Assembly (NCBI RefSeq): GCF_900446255.1
Contig: NZ_UIGI01000001.1
Span: forward strand, 770,763 to 834,762
DNA from: Buttiauxella agrestis
GTDB taxonomy: Bacteria > Pseudomonadota > Gammaproteobacteria > Enterobacterales > Enterobacteriaceae
Reading direction: 5' to 3'
Length of the DNA stretch: 64,000 nt
The position numbers and the translations under genes were made by a program. Shown piece after piece: positions 59,227 through 64,000 of this stretch. The notes below the pieces were generated by a model, which saw only the letters and a list, made by a program, of their open reading frames with translations, was not told the DNA's origin and ran no database searches. Each line of letters begins with the position of its first letter. Position 1 is the first letter of the stretch.

Positions 59227-60422
59227 ATAAGTGGATAATCGAGTTTGTTCTGTACGCCGTGTATATGGTTTTTGGTGCCGCCTGGGCCACCACCGGTGCG
59301 GTAATGCCGCAAATCATGGCCGATTTTAATATTGATGTATCGCATGCGGCGTTAATGTCTAACGTGATTCTATGGGCGAAGATTTTAGGTGCTTTTTGTA
59401 CTTCAATTCTTACCGCACAGTTAGGCGCTAAGAAATCGTATTTACTCGGCTGTGTGCTGACGGGGTTATCGGTATTAATTCCGTGGACCAATAATTTCGA
59501 TTTATTGCTGATGATTCGCTTTATGGGCGGCCTGGGCGGCGCAATTTGCCTGGTATCACTGGTGCCGACCGTGGCGCGTTTCTTCGACAATAAAACGGCA
59601 TCTGCGCTAAACAGTCTGAACTGCACTTCTAATATTATCGGCACGATTATCGCGCTGACGTTAGCCGCGAGCTTGTCGGTATATTTCGGCGGCTGGAGAA
59701 ATCTGCTGGCGGTGTATGGTCTGATTACTTTAGTACTCGGCGCGGTTTGGTTCATCTTCTTTACTGATGAAGACGTTGTCGTGAGCAAAGCCAGTCACGA
59801 TGCCAGCGCGGATAAAATGCGCATCCTGAAAGATGCCATTTTCAACCGCGTGGTGTGGGGGATGATTGCCCAATACACCGGGGCAATGATCATGATGATT
59901 TTCATGTTCACCTTCCTGCCGTTGTATTACGCGAAATACGCGCACCTGCCGCCAGAATCTCACGCTCATCTGAGCGGGACGGTGAACCAGGTGGGGATTA
60001 TGCTCGGGGCGATAGCGGGCCCGTTCTGCAAAGCGCGTGGCTACCACTATAAAAACTGGCTGTTTAGCTCCAGCATTGTGATGGCGATGACCACCTTTAT
60101 TATGCTGTTCGCGACCAATGACATCCTGATTCTGGTTTGTTCGTTCCTGACCGGTTTTGTATTTGCGACCTGGTTTGCCTTTATCTTCTCGATTCCAAAA
60201 GAGACGTTAAAAGGCGCAAATACTCAAACCGTGACCTACACCATGTCGACATTTTGGGTGTGTACGTTTGTTATCGCCACCGCAAACAGCCAGCTAATTG
60301 GCTGGTCTATCGATGCAACCGGTGGGTTCACCATGGGCTTCATTTGGGTATTTGCGTTAATGGTCGTTTCCCCAATTGTGGCGCTGTTTGTGTTCCCGAA
60401 AAAAGCGCTGAGTCAGGCTTAA
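59223..60422 (+). CDS. Major facilitator superfamily transporter
   Basis: 399-residue inner-membrane carrier, 12 predicted helices. The family-like loop between helices 2 and 3 is TAQLGAKKSYLLG, and a central cytoplasmic loop (DEDVVVSKASHDASADK) divides the two halves. GTG 59223 overlaps the peptidase stop by 4 bases (GTGA) and has AGAGG 7 bases upstream, better than the in-frame TTG 59217. Coupling suggests that it brings in the peptidase substrate or exports a product. The substrate cannot be read from the sequence. Confidence 0.85.
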   Translation: MNKWIIEFVLYAVYMVFGAAWATTGAVMPQIMADFNIDVSHAALMSNVILWAKILGAFCTSILTAQLGAKKSYLLGCVLTGLSVLIPWTNNFDLLLMIRFMGGLGGAICLVSLVPTVARFFDNKTASALNSLNCTSNIIGTIIALTLAASLSVYFGGWRNLLAVYGLITLVLGAVWFIFFTDEDVVVSKASHDASADKMRILKDAIFNRVVWGMIAQYTGAMIMMIFMFTFLPLYYAKYAHLPPESHAHLSGTVNQVGIMLGAIAGPFCKARGYHYKNWLFSSSIVMAMTTFIMLFATNDILILVCSFLTGFVFATWFAFIFSIPKETLKGANTQTVTYTMSTFWVCTFVIATANSQLIGWSIDATGGFTMGFIWVFALMVVSPIVALFVFPKKALSQA

Positions 60423-60427
60423 TGAAG

Positions 60428-60456
60428 CAGGGGAAACCGATGGTTTCCCCTGTTTA
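60428..60456 (+). terminator. Terminator of the peptidase-transporter operon
   Basis: CAGGGGAAACC / GGTTTCCCCTG stem with a GAT loop and TTTAAT tail, 5 bases past the stop. Confidence 0.88.
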
Positions 60457-60501
60457 ATAAAAACAATCGCTTAATAATCCATCACATAACTTAAAAGGCG
60501 C

Positions 60502-60529
60502 TTGCCAGTAAAAGCTGAACGTCTATAAT
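60502..60529 (+). promoter_or_regulatory. Promoter of tRNA-Gly
   Basis: TTGCCA (60502-60507) and TATAAT (60524-60529) with a 16-base spacer. The start would lie about 10 bases before the mature tRNA. Confidence 0.8.
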
Positions 60530-60545
60530 GCCTACGCACTTCAAA

Positions 60546-60619
60546 GCGGGTGTAGTTCAATGGTAGAACGGCAGCTTCCCAAGCTGCATACGAGGGTTCG
60601 ATTCCCTTCGCCCGCTCCA
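60546..60619 (+). tRNA. glyU: tRNA-Gly (anticodon CCC)
   Basis: 74 bases including the encoded CCA. Acceptor GCGGGTG pairs with CGCCCGC, D-arm GTTCAATGGTAGAAC, anticodon stem-loop GCAGCTTCCCAAGCTGC with anticodon CCC, and T-arm GAGGGTTCGATTCCCTT. It is close to E. coli glyU, which lies near ygeR there as here. Its 3' end is a typical integrase target; accessory DNA follows. Confidence 0.98.
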
Positions 60620-60625
60620 GTTCTC

Positions 60626-60654
60626 CTGAATAATCAACAAGTTAGATTATTCAG
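60626..60654 (+). terminator. Hairpin after tRNA-Gly
   Basis: Perfect 10-bp inverted repeat CTGAATAATC / GATTATTCAG with a 9-nt loop, 6 bases past the tRNA. No clear T-run follows; it may be the transcript end or processing signal. Confidence 0.5.
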
Positions 60655-61106
60655 TTAGTTACGTTGCCCTGCAAAGCAGGTACAACTTAAACTACCCATT
60701 GTACTACGCCCGCACCTGCCGCGTGTGTGGTCAGTGGTATAAGGGGAGCATACCACCACGCTGGCAGTAGTTCCAAGTTCATACTGCGACAGTCCAACAT
60801 GAACAGCAGATGCCTTCACCAGGGCTTTAAAACTCTCCCAAAACTTTTAACTGTTCCACACTTAGCGCGGTGTCCCGTACCAGCCTGTCGTGATGACACG
60901 CCACGGATAAACGAGCAAATGTTGGGAAGCCTAACCAGTCCGGGAAAGGGACTGGCTCTGCCGTGGTGTTCACCGAGCCATAAATGATCGGTACTCGATA
61001 AGAGAGCGGTTAACTGACAATCTGATGATACGCCTTCGGCGCTTTCTGTTGGTGTGCCCAACACGGCGCTAAATGATCTCTATTGCCTTTCACTGGCTGT
61101 TACTTT
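60655..61106. other. Unrecognised accessory DNA between glyU and the ars locus
   Basis: About 450 bases without a recognisable gene. Short open frames exist on both strands (about 86 codons plus, 82 codons minus, overlapping) but neither has a convincing Shine-Dalgarno or family likeness. No integrase gene, no repeat of the tRNA 3' end and no insertion-sequence ends were seen. It may be the degraded edge of a mobile island. Confidence 0.5.
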
Positions 61107-61808
61107 TTAAATTTTTTGTTGATTCACTCGGGCGGAGAGTTGCTCGTGGTTTTCTTTTCTTTCGCTATAACGATCTGCAAGGTACTCAGTGTGGCCTTTC
61201 AAAATCAGTGTGATTTTGAATAGTTCCTCCATCACATCAACAATGCGGTCGTAATAAGAAGATGGTTTCATTCGTCCATCATCATCAAACTCTTGCCAGG
61301 CTTTTGCCACCGATGATTGGTTAGGGATAGTAAACATCCTCATCCAGCGCCCAAGGACACGCATCTGATTAACGGCATTAAATGATTGAGAGCCGCCACA
61401 AACCTGCATCACTGCCAGAGTTTTTCCTTGAGAAGGGCGGATCGCTCCTTCTGTTAAAGGAATCCAGTCTATTTGGGCTTTCAGAATGCTACTCATCGCA
61501 CCGTGCCTTTCTGGAGAACTCCACACCATACCATCACACCATCGAACCAGGCTCCGTAGCTCCTGCACCTTTGGGTGAGTTTCTGGTGCATCATCAGGAA
61601 GTGGTAAACCTGATGGATTAAAGATTTTCACCTCAGCCCCCATTTCCGTAAGCAATCGCCCGGCTTCTTCGGCACTAAATCGACTAAATGATCGCTGACG
61701 TACTGAGCCGTAAAGGATGAGAAAGCGAGGAGAGATAGCTGAACCTCCGATCCTTTCAGCTATGGTTGCATCAAAGCAATCAGTATCAAGGGCAGGGAAT
61801 GTCTTCAT
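61107..61808 (-). CDS. arsH: Organoarsenical oxidase / NADPH:FMN oxidoreductase ArsH
   Basis: 233-residue cytoplasmic flavoprotein of the NADPH-dependent FMN reductase family. ArsH oxidises trivalent methyl or aromatic arsenicals and can reduce quinones or metals. The FMN phosphate loop is [14 protein letters not shown] (about 31-44), and the [17 protein letters not shown] segment is typical of ArsH. Divergent from arsR with 89 bases between starts, sharing the ArsR operator region, which predicts arsenite induction. K-12 ars lacks arsH. Confidence 0.93.
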   Translation of the reverse strand: MKTFPALDTDCFDATIAERIGGSAISPRFLILYGSVRQRSFSRFSAEEAGRLLTEMGAEVKIFNPSGLPLPDDAPETHPKVQELRSLVRWCDGMVWSSPERHGAMSSILKAQIDWIPLTEGAIRPSQGKTLAVMQVCGGSQSFNAVNQMRVLGRWMRMFTIPNQSSVAKAWQEFDDDGRMKPSSYYDRIVDVMEELFKITLILKGHTEYLADRYSERKENHEQLSARVNQQKI

Positions 61809-61849
61809 GTCGTTACTCCAGAGTTTTTACGCTATGCTTTACTTTTAAC

Positions 61850-61869
61850 ACATATGAATTAACATATGT
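61850..61869. promoter_or_regulatory. ArsR operator candidate
   Basis: ACATATG / CATATGT inverted repeat with a 6-base AT spacer, centred between the divergent arsH and arsR starts, followed by ATTCGTTTTTGAC. ArsR operators in E. coli contain similar ATATG-centred half-sites, so it probably represses both directions. Confidence 0.65.
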
Positions 61870-61897
61870 ATTCGTTTTTGACTGGGGCTGCTCACAG

Positions 61898-62218
61898 ATG
61901 TTACCTGTTCAACTTTTCAAGCTACTTGCAGACGAGACACGCACGACGATTATTCTGTTACTGCGTGAGGCTGGGGAACTTTGTGTTTGCGAGCTATGTT
62001 CGGTCACTAACCAATCTCAGCCAAAGGTTTCAAGGCACATAGCTTTGCTACGAGATGCCGGACTGGTGCTGGATCGCCGTGAAGGAAAATGGATTTATTA
62101 TCGACTTTCACCACACATGCCAGCATGGGCGGCTTCAATCATCGACACAGCCTGGAGTAGCCAGCGCGATGAAGTACGACAATCTTTGAATAACGTAAAC
62201 ACCGCTGTTTGCGGATGA
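61898..62218 (+). CDS. arsR: Arsenite-responsive repressor ArsR
   Basis: 106-residue cytoplasmic winged-helix repressor released by As(III)/Sb(III). The metal site is ELCVCELC (Cys29, Cys31, Cys34) at the start of the recognition region, followed by [20 protein letters not shown] 61898 is chosen because the domain begins directly there and the operator lies upstream; a frame open to 61766 would read through the operator and is rejected. First gene of arsRBC, 46 bases before arsB. Confidence 0.93.
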   Translation: MLPVQLFKLLADETRTTIILLLREAGELCVCELCSVTNQSQPKVSRHIALLRDAGLVLDRREGKWIYYRLSPHMPAWAASIIDTAWSSQRDEVRQSLNNVNTAVCG

Positions 62219-62264
62219 TAACAAAAATACATTCACCAAATCGAATGTGTTTAAGGGGTTCGGA

Positions 62265-63554
62265 ATGTTATTGGCAGGAGCAATCTTCGTACTAACCATT
62301 GTCTTTGTTATTTGGCAACCTCGCGGCCTTAGTATTGGCTGGACTGCCTCAATTGGTGCGGTGCTGGCTTTAGTTACGGGGGTTATACAGATAAATGACA
62401 TCCCGGTTGTATGGCACATTGTCTGGAATGCTACCGCAGCTTTTATCGCGGTTATCATCATCAGCTTACTGCTTGATGAGTCTGGCTTCTTTGAATGGTG
62501 CGCTTTACATGTTGCCCGGTGGGGTAATGGACATGGGCGGCTGCTATTCACTTATATAGTGTTACTGGGGGCGGCTGTTGCTGCTCTGTTTGCTAATGAT
62601 GGCGCAGCGCTGATTCTTACGCCGATTGTCATTGCTATGCTATTGGCGCTGGGATTCAGTAAAGGAACAACGCTGGCTTTCGTTATGGCAGCGGGGTTTA
62701 TTGCTGATACGGCAAGTTTACCGCTGATCGTATCTAATCTTGTGAATATTGTTTCTGCTGACTTCTTCAAACTGGGGTTCAGTGATTACGCTTCTGTGAT
62801 GGTTCCGGTGGATTTTGCCGCTATTGCAGCCACTCTTGCTGTACTTCACTTGTTCTTCCGTAAAGACATTCCAGCCGTTTACGAACTTTCCCGACTGAAA
62901 GCACCAGCAGAAGCTATTAAAGATCCGGCAACATTCAGAACAGGCTGGATAGTGTTATTGCTTCTCTTGATAGGTTTTTTTGTGCTCGAACCTCTTGGAA
63001 TCCCTGTAAGTGCTATTGCGGCAGTTGGGGCGTTAATACTCTTCCTCGTTGCTAAACGAGGGCATTCGATCAATACGGGCAAGGTGTTGCGTGGTGCGCC
63101 TTGGCAGATTGTAGTGTTCTCGCTCGGTATGTACCTGGTTGTTTATGGTCTGCGTAATGCAGGACTCACCGAACATCTTTCGGGTGTTCTAAACCAGTTT
63201 GCGGATAGAGGTCTCTGGGCCGCAACGCTGGGAACCGGCTTCTTATCTGCATTCTTGTCATCCATCATGAACAACATGCCTACTGTTTTGATTGGCGCTT
63301 TGTCGATTGATGGGAGTACGGCATCAGGGGTTATCAAGGAAGCGATGATCTATGCCAACGTGATTGGCTGCGATCTGGGGCCAAAAATCACACCTATAGG
63401 GAGCCTTGCTACGCTGCTTTGGTTACATGTCCTTGATCAGAAAAGCATAAAAATAAGTTGGGGGTATTACTTCCGGGTGGGCGTGATTATGACGCTGCCT
63501 GTGCTGTTCGTTACCCTCAGTGCGCTGGTGTTGCGCTTGTCGTTTTCCCTGTAA
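62265..63554 (+). CDS. arsB: Arsenite efflux permease ArsB
   Basis: 429-residue inner-membrane As(OH)3/H+ antiporter, 12 membrane segments. It is almost collinear with E. coli ArsB, including DESGFFEW and the [15 protein letters not shown] and [11 protein letters not shown] segments. ATG 62265 has AAGGGG 6 bases upstream; the upstream in-frame GTG at 62247 has no such support. It works without an ArsA ATPase, as no arsA gene lies between arsR and arsC. Confidence 0.96.
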   Translation: MLLAGAIFVLTIVFVIWQPRGLSIGWTASIGAVLALVTGVIQINDIPVVWHIVWNATAAFIAVIIISLLLDESGFFEWCALHVARWGNGHGRLLFTYIVLLGAAVAALFANDGAALILTPIVIAMLLALGFSKGTTLAFVMAAGFIADTASLPLIVSNLVNIVSADFFKLGFSDYASVMVPVDFAAIAATLAVLHLFFRKDIPAVYELSRLKAPAEAIKDPATFRTGWIVLLLLLIGFFVLEPLGIPVSAIAAVGALILFLVAKRGHSINTGKVLRGAPWQIVVFSLGMYLVVYGLRNAGLTEHLSGVLNQFADRGLWAATLGTGFLSAFLSSIMNNMPTVLIGALSIDGSTASGVIKEAMIYANVIGCDLGPKITPIGSLATLLWLHVLDQKSIKISWGYYFRVGVIMTLPVLFVTLSALVLRLSFSL

Positions 63555-63569
63555 GTTAAGAGAAGAACC

Positions 63570-63995
63570 ATGACTGATATAACCATTTACCACAATCCAG
63601 CATGTGGAACATCCCGTAATACGCTGGCTTTGATTCAGAATAGCGATGTTGAACCGACCGTGATTCTCTACCTGGAAAATCCACCAAGCAGAGATCAACT
63701 TTCAGAGTTGATCAGCGCAATGGGGATCAGTGTTCGAGCATTACTGCGGAAAAATGTAGAACCATACGAGCAACTTGGTTTAGCAGAGGATCGTTTTACC
63801 GATGAAGAAATGATTGAGGCAATGCTGAGCCACCCTATTTTGATCAATCGTCCGATTGTCGTTACACCACTTGGAACGCGCCTCTGCCGTCCATCTGAGG
63901 TTGTGTTGGAGATTCTACCAAATCCTCAAAAAGGCGAGTTTATTAAAGAAGATGGTGAAAAGGTCGTTGATAAGGATGGCAAGCGACTGATTTAA
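63570..63995 (+). CDS. arsC: Glutaredoxin-dependent arsenate reductase ArsC
   Basis: 141-residue cytoplasmic enzyme reducing arsenate to arsenite for export by ArsB. The catalytic cysteine is Cys12 in HNPACGTSRNT, and the arsenate-binding arginines of RPIVVTPLGTRLCRP are present. Same length as E. coli ArsC. Starts 15 bases after arsB. The stop lies 5 bases from the window end, so genes after it are not visible. Confidence 0.97.
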   Translation: MTDITIYHNPACGTSRNTLALIQNSDVEPTVILYLENPPSRDQLSELISAMGISVRALLRKNVEPYEQLGLAEDRFTDEEMIEAMLSHPILINRPIVVTPLGTRLCRPSEVVLEILPNPQKGEFIKEDGEKVVDKDGKRLI

Positions 63996-64000
63996 CCATA

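Noticed and set aside
61766-61897. Longer N-terminus for arsR
   Set aside because: It would translate through the divergent promoter and operator and has no family similarity.
60620-64000. Second copy of the tRNA-Gly 3' end as an attachment site
   Set aside because: No repeat of the tRNA terminus was found to the right within the window.

Overview
The window is chromosomal DNA of a member of the Enterobacteriaceae that is not E. coli itself. Gene content, order and protein lengths follow the E. coli 63-65 min region (tktA - cmt/ygg - epd-pgk-fbaA - mscS-argO-yggE-argP - rpiA - serA - fau/ssrS/zapA - ygfB-pepP-ubiH-ubiI - gcvTHP - ygfF - bglA - yqfA - ygfZ - sdhE-ygfX - fldB - xerD-dsbC-recJ-prfB-lysS). 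This backbone is interrupted by blocks that E. coli K-12 does not carry at these places. ERIC and REP-type repeats also point to this family. Species cannot be fixed from sequence alone.

Layout. 1-4.2 kb: 3' end of tktA, then a Fur-box-controlled pair, a YncE-like beta-propeller protein and a CirA-like TonB-dependent receptor. 4.4-9.8 kb: six-gene carbohydrate cluster cmtB-cmtA-yggP-yggF-yggD-yggC. 10.1-13.5 kb: epd-pgk-fbaA, preceded by CRP and Cra sites. 14.0-21.0 kb: tdcABCDE, anaerobic threonine/serine breakdown to propionate and ATP, with a class II CRP promoter, sitting between fbaA and mscS and lacking tdcF and tdcG. 21.1-28.9 kb: mscS, argO, yggE, argP, rpiA, serA, a YjdF-like membrane gene, fau, 6S RNA and zapA. 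29.0-33.4 kb: ygfB-pepP-ubiH-ubiI. 33.7-38.4 kb: glycine cleavage gcvT-gcvH-gcvP, with a PurR box upstream and an ERIC element between gcvH and gcvP.

39.2-44.9 kb is the most interesting accessory block, inserted between ygfF and bglA. It holds a membrane cytochrome b, a Tat-exported molybdopterin oxidoreductase with a lipobox-like motif, a secreted Met-rich MxKDx-repeat peptide, a divergent OmpR/EnvZ-type two-component system, and a convergent tri-haem cytochrome c peroxidase. By analogy with MsrPQ/HprSR and with methionine-rich scavenger peptides, I infer a periplasmic oxidant (HOCl/peroxide) defence module.

45-57.8 kb: bglA with a RpiR-type regulator and a perfect 11-bp palindrome between them, then housekeeping genes including prfB with its programmed +1 frameshift, and an ActS/YgeR-type LysM-M23 lipoprotein. 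57.9-60.4 kb: a PepT-like peptidase translationally coupled to an MFS transporter. 60.5 kb: tRNA-Gly(CCC), followed by about 0.45 kb of unrecognised DNA and an arsenic-resistance locus (arsH divergent from arsRBC). The right end therefore looks like an island at a tRNA gene.
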